Shown here: positions 52,661 through 61,305 of the stretch, in pieces | How the letters are laid out: every line of letters begins with the position of its first letter | Numbering within the stretch: the stretch's first letter is position 1 | NCBI GenBank assembly: GCA_038900335.1 | Contig: JBBMRB010000011.1 | Span: 62,001-126,000, forward strand | Direction: 5' to 3' | From: Rs1 sp038900335 | Lineage (GTDB): Bacteria > Pseudomonadota > Gammaproteobacteria > Pseudomonadales > Balneatricaceae | DNA: 64,000 nucleotides | Notes under the pieces: model-generated | What the model was told of the DNA's origin: nothing | What the model saw: the letters and a program-made list of their open reading frames with translations, nothing else | Database searches by the model: none | Made by a program: the position numbers and the translations under genes

Positions 52661-53170
52661 CTATCTTACTTTTACTTTATTATTAGCATCGCGGCTACTG
52701 CGGATTAAATCATCACTCGCCGTTATCTCAGCTTTTTTTGCCAAGCGATCGTACAACACCACATTAACACTGGCCGCTAAATTCATACAGCCTATGGTAG
52801 GCACATAAACTACCGCATCTGCGCTATCAACCAACGCTTGATTAATACTACTATCTTCAGAGCCAAAGACATAAATAGCATGCGCAGGGTGTTCAAACTC
52901 AGGTAAGGCTACGGCGCCTTCAATTAAATCGACACAGATTAATTTGCATTGCGCTGTTTTAAATTGTGTTAAATCTTCACTGTGATGTAAACCAATTCTG
53001 GACACTACTTTTTTGGTGTCAGTATTAAACTTTACTGCCTTGTCATAGCGCTGGCCAGTATAAACAACTTGACTCGCATCGTAGCACCCCGCCGCTCTCA
53101 TCACAGCGCCAACATTACTCGGGCTCTTAGGGTCTATTAAGCCTATTATTACGGTATTTTTGTCTGTCAT
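52661..53170 (-). CDS. SpoU/TrmH-family RNA methyltransferase
   Basis: A 169-residue SPOUT-fold methyltransferase that 2'-O-methylates RNA. Motifs: VIIGLIDPKSPSNVGAVMRAAGCYDASQVV (by parts, motif 1 NVGAVMRA), AIYVFGSEDSSIN (motif 2) and VPTIGCMNLAASVNVVLYDRL (motif 3, forming the trefoil knot). The ATG overlaps the stop of the upstream hydrolase gene (ATGA), and an in-frame start further upstream would overlap it by 69 bases and is rejected. It lacks an N-terminal substrate-binding domain, so it is a compact member; the target nucleotide is not known. Confidence 0.88.
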   Translation of the reverse strand: MTDKNTVIIGLIDPKSPSNVGAVMRAAGCYDASQVVYTGQRYDKAVKFNTDTKKVVSRIGLHHSEDLTQFKTAQCKLICVDLIEGAVALPEFEHPAHAIYVFGSEDSSINQALVDSADAVVYVPTIGCMNLAASVNVVLYDRLAKKAEITASDDLIRSSRDANNKVKVR

Positions 53171-53874
53171 CTTTGTAACCAATCTTTGATAAGTTGCGCT
53201 AATTGCAGTGGCTGCTCTAAAGGCAAAAAATGCCCGCAACTAGCGATTTCATGTAGCGATATATGTCTACAGCCTAGCTGCATTGTCAACAGCTGTTGCT
53301 CATTCACGAGTGCATCATTGTCGCCAAAACAAAACCATATCGGTAGTTTTTTATTAACTAATGCTAATGTTAAGTCTTCTCTGACTGATAAAGGGCCTAA
53401 GTGATGTATTACATCCTCTTTAGTGAAGCAGCTATCCATTGCCATTATGATAGCAAACAGTGGCTCGTTATCGTGCTGTGAGCTATCTAAAAAATGACGT
53501 AGCCGATTTTTTTTCAATCCTTGATAGCCGCTTTTCTCAATGCTGGCGATTATCGATTTTCGCGCTGCTAACTCCTTTAAAGGTAATGTTTTAGGGACAT
53601 TAGCAATCACCATCAATCTAGTTAACTGCTGATTAAAATGTAAACTAATTGCACTCGCTAAATATCCTCCTAAGGAGAAACCGATCAGCGAAAACTCTCT
53701 GCCATTACTTATTTCTTTAATATTCGCCACCAGCATTGCAACCACATCAACTAACGAGCCACTTTTAGCGAGTTTTAAATGAACAAGCTGATTATTTTGA
53801 TCCAGTAGCGGCCACAATTTGCTCCACGTTTGCTCATTACAAGCCGTGCCTGGAATAAAGAAAATTAAAGACAT
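53167..53874 (-). CDS. Alpha/beta-hydrolase
   Basis: A 235-residue serine-hydrolase-fold protein. FFIPGTACNEQTW is the oxyanion region, SLIGFSLGGYLAS (about 82-94) carries the nucleophile Ser in GxSxG, WFCFGDNDALV carries a catalytic Asp and ASCGHFLPLEQP the catalytic His. The triad is complete, so it is probably an active esterase or similar. It ends overlapping the SpoU methyltransferase start, so both are translated together. Substrate not known. Confidence 0.82.
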   Translation of the reverse strand: MSLIFFIPGTACNEQTWSKLWPLLDQNNQLVHLKLAKSGSLVDVVAMLVANIKEISNGREFSLIGFSLGGYLASAISLHFNQQLTRLMVIANVPKTLPLKELAARKSIIASIEKSGYQGLKKNRLRHFLDSSQHDNEPLFAIIMAMDSCFTKEDVIHHLGPLSVREDLTLALVNKKLPIWFCFGDNDALVNEQQLLTMQLGCRHISLHEIASCGHFLPLEQPLQLAQLIKDWLQR

Positions 53875-53894
53875 ATCGTTAACTCATTGCTTCA

Positions 53895-54836
53895 TTAAAA
53901 AACAGGGATGGGTGCACTATCATCGATATCGCCGTTAACCTCTTGTGCTAACCAGTCAATAAACGCTTTTATATGTGTCTCTTGTGCCCTACTGGGCAAA
54001 CATAAGGTGTAATAAGAGAAGTCTAGTTTCAATTTATGCTCAAAAGGCATAACTAAGCGTTTAGCATCTAAATCAGCTTGTGCTGCCACTTGTCGACCAA
54101 GCACAATACCTGCACCTGAGACTGCTGCGCTTATCGCGTTATCACTCGCATTAAAATGTAAACCTTGTTTTGCAGGCACAAAGCGACTTACCCCCATATG
54201 TGCAAACCAATCTTGCCAATTAGCGACACTGAAATTCTCACCTATATGGGTGTCATCATGAATTAAAGTGTGCGCCAACAAACCTTCAACTGTTAAAGGC
54301 TGCAATGTTTTTAAAAAAGCGGGGCTACACATAGGCGCCATATAATCATCAAATAACTTAACACTGTCGTAGTCGGGATAATCGCCAGCGCCAAACCTGA
54401 TTGCTATATCCACATCATCAACTTTCAAGTTGCTAACCTTCATCGAAGAGGAGATACGCGCATCTATTTCAGGGTGTTTAGCTAAAAAGCGATACAACCT
54501 AGGTGTCAGCCACTTTGCGGTAAATGAAGGGCCTGCTGAAATAACGAGTACATCGCCACTGCGCTTTTTTTGTAATAACTGCATTGTCTGAGTTAGCTGC
54601 TCAAAGGCTTGCTGAACGCCAGGGTAGATCAGCTGTCCGTGTGCAGTCAACTCAATTGAACGATTCAATCGATTAAACAATTTAACGTCTAAAAAATCTT
54701 CTAGTTGCTTAATTTGATAGCTTAGAGCCGCGGGCGTAACAAATAATTCTTGGGCTGCTAATGCGAAACTCATGTGCCTAACCACAGCATCAAAAGCTTT
54801 TAACGAGTTTAACGGCGGTAAACGAGAAATAGTCAT
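53895..54836 (-). CDS. LysR-family regulator, GcvA-like
   Basis: A 313-residue LysR protein of the GcvA subgroup. The N-terminus LPPLNSLKAFDAVVRHMSFALAAQELFVTPAALSYQIKQLEDFLDVKLF (by parts) is very typical, including the VTPAALS recognition region; the C-terminal domain (about 92-300) is the effector part. It is divergent from a small basic protein gene at 54981 and 20 bases downstream from (past its stop) the hydrolase gene start, same strand. It might control the small gene or the flavin reductase. The effector is unknown. Confidence 0.88.
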   Translation of the reverse strand: MTISRLPPLNSLKAFDAVVRHMSFALAAQELFVTPAALSYQIKQLEDFLDVKLFNRLNRSIELTAHGQLIYPGVQQAFEQLTQTMQLLQKKRSGDVLVISAGPSFTAKWLTPRLYRFLAKHPEIDARISSSMKVSNLKVDDVDIAIRFGAGDYPDYDSVKLFDDYMAPMCSPAFLKTLQPLTVEGLLAHTLIHDDTHIGENFSVANWQDWFAHMGVSRFVPAKQGLHFNASDNAISAAVSGAGIVLGRQVAAQADLDAKRLVMPFEHKLKLDFSYYTLCLPSRAQETHIKAFIDWLAQEVNGDIDDSAPIPVF

Positions 54837-54980
54837 AACAACTCCTGAAATAAGAAACCAAGATATTCAGTTAAATTTTTTTTAACTGAAAGGGTAACAT
54901 AACTCGTTTGTCACTTTACATATAACCTCTTAAAATCTTGCTAAATAAGATATGTTATTACGACTAGCGAGAGGCGCCCC

Positions 54981-55154
54981 ATGCAAACAATTAAATCAGA
55001 CTCACTTAATGATTCACCACTGATAGCACAATCATCACATTGCTCAATGAAAGATTATGAGGCGCGTGCACATATAGCGCGCTCTAAACTTTTTCATAGC
55101 TACTTAAAAAGGCTAAACCGCTATTATCGTAATATTAAGCATTCTAATAACTGA
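54981..55154 (+). CDS. Small basic protein next to the GcvA-like regulator
   Basis: A 57-codon frame whose ATG is preceded by GAGAGG at 6 bases, a good ribosome site. The N-terminal half is Ser-rich; the C-terminal half (about 29-57) is strongly basic, ARSKLFHSYLKRLNRYYRNIKHSNN by parts. It is divergent from the LysR gene, a layout often seen with short DUF1127-type basic proteins, but the sequence does not clearly match DUF1127. Real but unrecognised, or a chance frame; the ribosome site and composition favour real. Confidence 0.5.
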   Translation: MQTIKSDSLNDSPLIAQSSHCSMKDYEARAHIARSKLFHSYLKRLNRYYRNIKHSNN

Positions 55155-55177
55155 ATGTTAACAGTTTAGGTCAATGT

Positions 55178-55783
55178 TTAGCTCGGTCTATTAATATCAA
55201 AAACGGTGTCTGATGATGAGTATAAACTTCCGCTTAGTTTGCCGATTGCATTAACTAAAGTGGTATCAATAGCTGAGTCAGCTACGCATCGATCATTGAC
55301 ATGAATAGCAACGATATCAAGTAGAATCATACTGCCGCCCATTGCTTGCTCAGAGATAGTGATCACTTCACGCAGTTTGCATTCAAACCTTACTGGCGAT
55401 AATGCAACGCCATCAACAGCAACCATAGTACTTGTCGCTCGCTCAACACCTATTTGTTCAAACTCATCGACATCTGCAGCGAAGGTTGCACTTGTTGCAC
55501 TCATTTGTTCAACGACTTGCTGATCAACCACATTGACTACACACTCACCCGTTTCGTGTAAATTAACCAAGGTGTCTTTCAATTTTAATGTGCGCGGTAA
55601 AACATGGGTGACACATAATACCGGCGGCTGACAACTTGCCACTGTAAAGAAAGAAAAAGGCGCAAGGTTTGAAACACCAGCCTCACTGCGAGTGCTGACC
55701 CAAGCAATAGGGCGAGGCACCACAGCGGCAACCAATGCTTGATAACACTCTACAGGGCTTAATTCTTTTATATCTAAAAACAT
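55178..55783 (-). CDS. Flavin-reductase-like FMN-binding protein
   Basis: A 201-residue split-barrel flavoprotein of the flavin reductase domain family. Motifs: ALVAAVVPRPIAWVSTRSEAG, LAPFSFFTVASCQPPVLCVTHV and TLVNLHETGECVVNVV, which line the FMN site. Such proteins reduce flavin with NAD(P)H or act on other substrates, and the family does not decide which. It converges with the small basic gene at 54981. Single gene. Confidence 0.85.
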   Translation of the reverse strand: MFLDIKELSPVECYQALVAAVVPRPIAWVSTRSEAGVSNLAPFSFFTVASCQPPVLCVTHVLPRTLKLKDTLVNLHETGECVVNVVDQQVVEQMSATSATFAADVDEFEQIGVERATSTMVAVDGVALSPVRFECKLREVITISEQAMGGSMILLDIVAIHVNDRCVADSAIDTTLVNAIGKLSGSLYSSSDTVFDINRPS

Positions 55784-56227
55784 ACTTACCTCGTTTAAAT
55801 AAGCTATCTACTTATTTTTTATAGTGTGAATATAGCCTGACTAATAGCGCCAATTCTTTCACAATGTTATTCGTGCAGCACAATAGCAGCGATGACCCGA
55901 CTTTCCAAGTTTCTATCGATAAAAGCGGCGAGCAACACTTGCTTATGTTTAAATCTAATAGATTAAATAGCTAGCACTCATTTAATTAAAGCTGATTGAT
56001 GATAGCCCTTAGTATTCAATGCATTAAGCGAGCTTCAACAAGCACCATAGCATGAAAAAACCGTGTTATTACACGCATAAATCCACCACTTATTTAATAT
56101 ATACGCATAAAAACAAGCAATTTTGCTGTTATTAAGCTGCATACAATACAATAATTATCGCTAAACTTAAGGTATCGATGAGGCAAAGAAATAATCAACA
56201 GCTTCTATTACACTAACGGTGCATATC
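55784..56227. other. Intergenic region upstream of phhA
   Basis: About 440 AT-rich bases between divergent flavin reductase and phhA genes with no supported gene. In other gammaproteobacteria phhA is driven by PhhR, whose sigma-54/sigma-70 targets I could not identify here. Confidence 0.35.
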
Positions 56228-57031
56228 ATGATGAATAACTCTAATATTAAAAATCATAAATATATTTCAAACCCTGTTGATCCACAAGGTTATGTAAATT
56301 GGTCACAGCAGGAAAATGACACATGGTCAGTGTTAGTCGATAGACAAAGAGAGATTATTAAAGGCCGTGCCTGCCAGCAGTTTTTAGACGGTATTGAGAT
56401 CTTGGATTTTTCCAACCAATGCATCCCGCAAATACCTGATATTAATGCAGCGTTAGCAAATTACACCGGCTGGGGAATTGAGCCTGTACCCGCCATTATC
56501 CAACCAAAAGAGTTTTTCAGTTTACTGGCAAATAAAAAATTTCCGGCTGCGACATTTATAAGAACCCCTGAAGAAATTGATTACTTGCAAGAGCCGGATA
56601 TTTTTCATGAGATTTATGGTCACACACCATTACTGACCAACCAGAACTATGCCGATTTCATGGAAAAATTTGGGACCTTAGCGTTAGCAATAGCACCAAA
56701 GGATAGAACAAAACTATTTCGTTTATTTTGGTTTACTATCGAGTTTGGTTTAATCAATACACAGCGAGGACTAAAAGCTTATGGCGGTGGTATTTTGTCA
56801 TCAATCGGCGAAACACAAAGTTGTTTAAGCGATAAAGTTGAGACACAACCCTTTGATACACTAGCGGTATTAAGAACACCGTATCGTATCGATATCATGC
56901 AACCGATGTATTATGTCATTAATGATTTTTCTGATTTATTCACCATATTAGATCAAGACATCCAATCACTATTAGAACAAGCGAACACATTAGGTGATTT
57001 ACCTGCTAAATACCAAAACAAATCAGCTTAA
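56228..57031 (+). CDS. phhA: Phenylalanine 4-hydroxylase
   Basis: A 267-residue iron- and tetrahydrobiopterin-dependent enzyme that converts phenylalanine to tyrosine. The catalytic core is intact: DIFHEIYGHTPLL with the two iron-binding histidines, FWFTIEFGL with the third ligand Glu, and IGETQSC. The W-rich opening and YTGWGIEPVPAII fit monomeric bacterial enzymes, which are about 260 residues. ATG 56228 is the first of two adjacent ATGs; a GTG three codons earlier is less likely. It is followed 47 bases later by the cofactor-recycling enzyme phhB. Confidence 0.95.
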   Translation: MMNNSNIKNHKYISNPVDPQGYVNWSQQENDTWSVLVDRQREIIKGRACQQFLDGIEILDFSNQCIPQIPDINAALANYTGWGIEPVPAIIQPKEFFSLLANKKFPAATFIRTPEEIDYLQEPDIFHEIYGHTPLLTNQNYADFMEKFGTLALAIAPKDRTKLFRLFWFTIEFGLINTQRGLKAYGGGILSSIGETQSCLSDKVETQPFDTLAVLRTPYRIDIMQPMYYVINDFSDLFTILDQDIQSLLEQANTLGDLPAKYQNKSA

Positions 57032-57078
57032 ACAGATAATATTGCTGTTGATACTACTTACTTATTAAGGATTTAAAC

Positions 57079-57348
57079 ATGTTAAATATAGACCAAGAAT
57101 TTGCTACATTAAATGAAGGCTGGGAAATTGACGATGGTATTTTACGAAAAGCGTTTGAATTTAAAGGTTTTCTAAAAACAATGTCGTTTGTTAACGCCGT
57201 GGCTTGGCAGGCCAATAAAATCATGCACCACCCAGACATGCAGGTCAGTTTCAGTTGCTGTGTTATTAATATCACCACCCATGATGAAGGTAATACCTTA
57301 ACAGAAAAAGATTTTGAGTTAGCTAGAAGTATTGATCAATTACTATAG
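57079..57348 (+). CDS. phhB: Pterin-4a-carbinolamine dehydratase
   Basis: An 89-residue enzyme that dehydrates the pterin carbinolamine made by PhhA, recycling the cofactor. WEIDDGILRKAFEFKGFLKTMSFVNAVAWQANKIMHHPDM is the family core (by parts, about 15-54), including the HHPD catalytic histidines; TTHDEGNTLTEKDFELA follows. It is slightly shorter than the 100-118-residue relatives. It is downstream of phhA, as in Pseudomonas phhAB. Confidence 0.95.
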   Translation: MLNIDQEFATLNEGWEIDDGILRKAFEFKGFLKTMSFVNAVAWQANKIMHHPDMQVSFSCCVINITTHDEGNTLTEKDFELARSIDQLL

Positions 57349-57361
57349 GCGCTGCTCTACC

Positions 57362-57381
57362 GGCTTTCTTGTAAGGAAGCC
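57362..57381. terminator. Hairpin between phhB and the convergent glycosyltransferase
   Basis: GGCTTTC (57362-57368) / GGAAGCC (57375-57381) with one G-U pair and loop TTGTAA, followed by TCTTTAT. It lies in the 36-base gap between convergent stops. Confidence 0.45.
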
Positions 57382-57384
57382 TCT

Positions 57385-58374
57385 TTATAAGGCTAAAATC
57401 TCACTCTTAACCCGCTCTACTGATATATTTAGTAATGATGAGCTTTGTGCTGCAGGCTCTTGCGTTATAATTGTCACTCGCTTACCTAAAGGCATCCATC
57501 GCCCTGGATGTAATGGCCGCTGCTCGCTAAACAACCCTATCGTTTTAATATTAGATAAGCCTGCAATATGAAGCGGCCCCGTACTGGCGGCAACTAAGAT
57601 ATGACAGCGACCGATAAAGGCAATCAATTGCTCTAGTGTCATTTTCCCTGACAAATCGATGATGTTTTCAGCATCCGGTAATTTGCTACTAAAAAAAGCA
57701 GACTCCTCTTGCGTACCGCTAAAAAACACTTGGTATTTATCAGCAGGTAAGCTTGCCGCTAGTGCTATAAATTTATCCACCCCCCACTCTATAGCGCTGC
57801 CTTTAGATTTAGGATGCAGGATCACTTGCTTTTTCTTGCTATTAATCAAACTTTTTAATTCATCATCTAGCGTATTGACTGTTCTCAATTGTGCATATTG
57901 AGCTAGTTCAGACAAACTAAAATCATGCAATAAACCCAACGGCTTTAATAATTTGGTATTTAATTGCGCTTCATGTAAATCAGATTTTTTACGAGAAAAA
58001 TTGGTGCGATGATTACAATTAAACAAGTGGAACAAGCGATGTAAAGTACCTATTCGATGCGCTATACCTGCTTTTTTAGCAAGCTTCGCTAGCTCTTTGC
58101 GCGGAAAGACGTGAATAAAAACATCAACATTTTGCTCTTTTAACCAAAATACCTGCTGCTGTTGCCCCATCGCTTGTATATCAGCCCAGCACCAAACCTC
58201 ATCGATACTATCAACGCATTCAATCACTGGTTTGGTATAAGTATTACCCAAAAAAACAATGTGAGCATCGGGATATTTTTCTCTTAAAATACCCGCTAAC
58301 GGTAAAGTGAGTGCGACATCACCAATACTGTCTGTTCTACTAATGACAATTTTTTTAAATGTTTTTATTTTCAA
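57385..58374 (-). CDS. Glycosyltransferase family 9 (heptosyltransferase-like)
   Basis: A 329-residue GT-B fold enzyme of the ADP-heptose:LPS heptosyltransferase family. SRTDSIGDVALTLPLAGILREKYP at the N-terminus, VDVFIHVFPRKELAKLA, HPKSKGSAIEW and GRCHILVAASTGPLHIAG..GLFSEQRPLHPGRW are the WaaC/WaaF-type donor-site blocks. It overlaps the upstream GT2 gene by 20 bases and starts with TTG. Probable LPS core sugar transfer in the cytoplasm; donor and acceptor are not determined. Confidence 0.85.
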   Translation of the reverse strand: MKIKTFKKIVISRTDSIGDVALTLPLAGILREKYPDAHIVFLGNTYTKPVIECVDSIDEVWCWADIQAMGQQQQVFWLKEQNVDVFIHVFPRKELAKLAKKAGIAHRIGTLHRLFHLFNCNHRTNFSRKKSDLHEAQLNTKLLKPLGLLHDFSLSELAQYAQLRTVNTLDDELKSLINSKKKQVILHPKSKGSAIEWGVDKFIALAASLPADKYQVFFSGTQEESAFFSSKLPDAENIIDLSGKMTLEQLIAFIGRCHILVAASTGPLHIAGLSNIKTIGLFSEQRPLHPGRWMPLGKRVTIITQEPAAQSSSLLNISVERVKSEILAL

Positions 58375-59119
58375 AGTTCAATTTTCTTAAAGTTTTATAT
58401 TTATAGATATTTGATAGCGCCGATATTTGAGCGATCTTAAAGCCCTTATAGCCATCTAAAAAACCCAGATGTATGACAAACATACTAATAAAGCGCACAA
58501 AGGCACTTAAATAAGGCTTAAAAATAGACGCTTTTTTGCCTGATTGATACATTTTTAATGCGGTTAGTTCTGAGTATTTATCAGCGCGAGAGCGATGCTC
58601 CGTATAATTATAATAAGTATAATGATGTAAGTGACCAGCTAGTTCAATCACATCTAATGATTGATCAACCGCCAGTTGCTCATGCACTAATGCCCCTTCC
58701 CAAGTTGAGCTTTGTCTGGGAAAAATACGCATTTTTTTATCGGGATACCAAGTAGAGTGCTTTATCCATTGCCCGCAATAATTAACTAACCTATTGAGCA
58801 CATAAACAGCATTAAAACCGGTTTGCTGTAGTGTTAACACTTCTTGTTTAAGTATTTCATCGAGCGCTTCATCTGCATCTAATGATAAAATATAATCATG
58901 CTTAGCTAATGAATTAGCAAAGTTCTTTTGCTGACTGTACCCCGCCCATTCATTTTCAACAAAATTGACCTTGTACTTTTCACAAATCGCTTTAGTTTCA
59001 TCCGTCGAAAAACTATCAACGACGACAATGTCATCACTAACATCAACAACAGAGAGGATTGCACGTTCTATATTGCGCGCTTCATTAAACGTTATAATAA
59101 CAACTGAAAGAGGTTGCAT
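58355..59119 (-). CDS. Glycosyltransferase family 2 (LPS core, WaaE/LgtF-like)
   Basis: A 254-residue GT-A fold enzyme. SVVIITFNEARNIERAI, IVVVDSFSTDETKAIC (nucleotide-binding aspartates), ILSLDADEALDE (DxD metal motif) and the later ADKYSELTALKMYQSGKKA match the WaaE/LgtF-type beta-1,4-glucosyltransferases that act on LPS heptose. It is the upstream gene of a two-gene unit with the heptosyltransferase-like gene. Acts at the inner face of the inner membrane. Sugar specificity is inferred from family only. Confidence 0.85.
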   Translation of the reverse strand: MQPLSVVIITFNEARNIERAILSVVDVSDDIVVVDSFSTDETKAICEKYKVNFVENEWAGYSQQKNFANSLAKHDYILSLDADEALDEILKQEVLTLQQTGFNAVYVLNRLVNYCGQWIKHSTWYPDKKMRIFPRQSSTWEGALVHEQLAVDQSLDVIELAGHLHHYTYYNYTEHRSRADKYSELTALKMYQSGKKASIFKPYLSAFVRFISMFVIHLGFLDGYKGFKIAQISALSNIYKYKTLRKLNFENKNI

Positions 59120-59457
59120 GTCGTTCCAAAATTTAAGCTGCGTTACGCCCGATAAACTATCACTTAATCATTAGCATTATTAAGTAATAAATCACCTGCA
59201 TACAGCTTGTTGCATTGAGAGTTAACTATAGATAGGTAAATTTTTAGCAGCAAGTACTATTTTATTGTTTTAACAAACTATCAAGCTAACGATGATTATA
59301 TCAGCATTATCATCGCAATTTACCCAGTGCTAAACCGTGACAGTGATATGGCTTCTATTACTATACTTCTTTTGTTGTCGCTGTTAGCGATGCAATTGAT
59401 AAATATAGAGATTAAAGCACCTAAAAAAATTAGATGCTCAGTAGATAATCAAAAGTG
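59120..59457. other. Intergenic region before the glycosyltransferases
   Basis: About 340 bases with no supported gene. A 73-codon plus-strand frame covers 59327-59548 but has no clear ribosome site and runs antisense into the GST gene, so I do not call it. Promoter of the glycosyltransferase pair expected. Confidence 0.35.
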
Positions 59458-60114
59458 TCACACTTCTGATTGTGGGACTATCGCTGTTTCACTGCGTGCT
59501 TGCTCTAACCACTCAATATATGCACGATGCTGCAACATCAATTGTTGATACTGTGCCAGCGCTGTCGGCAACTCAATTGCGTAAACGTGCAATCTAGACA
59601 TAATAGGTAAGAAAGTGGCATCCGCTATCGTGAAGCGACCAAACAGATAATCCCCCTCTTGCAATACATCATTTGTACGCGATGATAAAATCCCATCTAA
59701 CAATTCAATCATTTGCGTTACTTCGCTCTGCGCCTCACTAGAGAATTCAATACTAGCGACTGGCCGGCGACAATTCATCGGTAACTCAGCGCGCAGCGCA
59801 AAAAAACCGGCGTGCATTTGCGCACAAATCGAGCGCATTTTTGCTCTTTGCAAAGTATTTTCTGGCATCGCTTTGTTAGCTAAATACTGCTCGTTAAGAT
59901 ATTCACAAATCGCTAGTGAGTCCCAAATAGTTTCGCCTTTATCAATCAGTACAGGCACCTTGTGCCCTGCATCAAGTGCCGCGAGCTCTTGCTCCATTTG
60001 CTGTGAGTATAACCAAATCATTCGCTCTTCAAATTCAAGCCCAAAATGTTTCATTAAAATCCACACTCTCAACGACCAAGAGGAGTAATTTTTATTACCT
60101 ATGACTAACTGCAT
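59458..60114 (-). CDS. Glutathione S-transferase family protein
   Basis: A 218-residue GST. The N-terminal thioredoxin-like domain (1-80) contains NYSSWSLRVWILMKHFGLEFEE with the catalytic Ser of YSSWS, HKVPVLIDKG (cis-proline) and WDSLAICEYL (glutathione-gamma-glutamyl site); the helical C-terminal domain carries FGRFTIADATFLPIMSRL, the N-capping box. Substrate unknown. AAGGAAG precedes ATG. Single gene. Confidence 0.88.
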   Translation of the reverse strand: MQLVIGNKNYSSWSLRVWILMKHFGLEFEERMIWLYSQQMEQELAALDAGHKVPVLIDKGETIWDSLAICEYLNEQYLANKAMPENTLQRAKMRSICAQMHAGFFALRAELPMNCRRPVASIEFSSEAQSEVTQMIELLDGILSSRTNDVLQEGDYLFGRFTIADATFLPIMSRLHVYAIELPTALAQYQQLMLQHRAYIEWLEQARSETAIVPQSEV

Positions 60115-60325
60115 GTTTTCTTCCTTTCATATAATGTTCACCAAGCATAAACAGCTATTATCTGAGCCACCAGCCAATAATATTGATAACACACATCAAT
60201 ACTATTAATGCTTAAATTAAAGCCTACGACTAACTAATACTCTACTGTGCTGCTATATTAAAGCTCGCCCACATGATGAATGTGAACACAATTAACAGAC
60301 AAGGTTTCTTATTTTAGGTAGCGAA

Positions 60326-61180
60326 GTGGACATAGAACTTCTCAGAACATTTATAGCGGTGGTTGATAATGGCAGTTTCACTAGGGCGGCAGCACAAATT
60401 TATCGCAGTCAATCTGCAATAAGCATGCAAATTAAACGCTTAGAGGCACAGCTAGAGCGTCAACTTTTTCATCGCCAGTGTCGTACATTAAAACTAAGTT
60501 TAGATGGTAGAGCGCTAATTCCTTACGCTCGCAACCTACTTAAACTACATGATGAGGCGATGGAAAATATTCTCAATCGCTCGCAATCAAAAAATATACG
60601 TATTGGTTGCCCCGATGATTTCTCCCATACATTATTGGTCGATCTCATTGAGGTTATGCGCACTAAACTAGTCGATGTTCACATTACCTCTATTTGCGCG
60701 AACTCTAATCTCTTGAGGCAATATTTAGATGCTGGCGAGCTAGATATGACCATAATCACCAGAGCAGAGGGCAGCAATGAAGGCGTGCTATTGCTACAAG
60801 AGCAAGGAGTTTGGGTGTGTAATGATCCCAAACTGCTACAGCAAAGGCCTTTACCACTGGCATTGTTAGAACCTGATTGTAAGTTTCACAGCCAGGTTAT
60901 CGACAGCTTAGAAAAAGCGAATATTAGCTATGATTTAATTTGTGACTCAAGTAATTGTGGATTATTGATAGAGCTAGCAAGAAGAAACTGTGCTGTTAGT
61001 GTGATGTCTGCTCACGCAGCCCCTAGTGATTTATATACCAATCAAGCAGTAGCGAATTTACCTGAATTACCTTCAGCGCAAATTGTTATTTGTTTAAAAG
61101 GTGCGAACCAATTAATCGAGGGGATTTCATTAAGCTCTATTGCCAATGAAATGACAGCTATTCACAATACTCGCGTATAG
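60326..61180 (+). CDS. LysR-family regulator
   Basis: A 284-residue LysR protein. DIELLRTFIAVVDNGSFTRAAAQIYRSQSAISMQIKRLE (by parts) is the helix-turn-helix; the effector domain (about 88-280) ends in weakly conserved strands. Start is GTG with AGG upstream. It is divergent from the GST gene and lies upstream of an ABC transporter on the same strand (125 bases), so it could regulate either. The effector is unknown. Confidence 0.85.
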   Translation: MDIELLRTFIAVVDNGSFTRAAAQIYRSQSAISMQIKRLEAQLERQLFHRQCRTLKLSLDGRALIPYARNLLKLHDEAMENILNRSQSKNIRIGCPDDFSHTLLVDLIEVMRTKLVDVHITSICANSNLLRQYLDAGELDMTIITRAEGSNEGVLLLQEQGVWVCNDPKLLQQRPLPLALLEPDCKFHSQVIDSLEKANISYDLICDSSNCGLLIELARRNCAVSVMSAHAAPSDLYTNQAVANLPELPSAQIVICLKGANQLIEGISLSSIANEMTAIHNTRV

Positions 61181-61305
61181 TATTACCCTCTGATGTCTCT
61201 AAGTAGAGTGCTTATTTGATAGCAATATATTATTGAATAAGCGTATTTAATCACTCATTTATATATTGGCTTATCGACTGATGCTGATTTTCTGGCAGGT
61301 GACCT

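Noticed and set aside
59327..59548. 73-codon plus-strand frame with a hydrophobic start
   Set aside because: No clear ribosome site and its last third is antisense to the GST gene, whose coding is certain.
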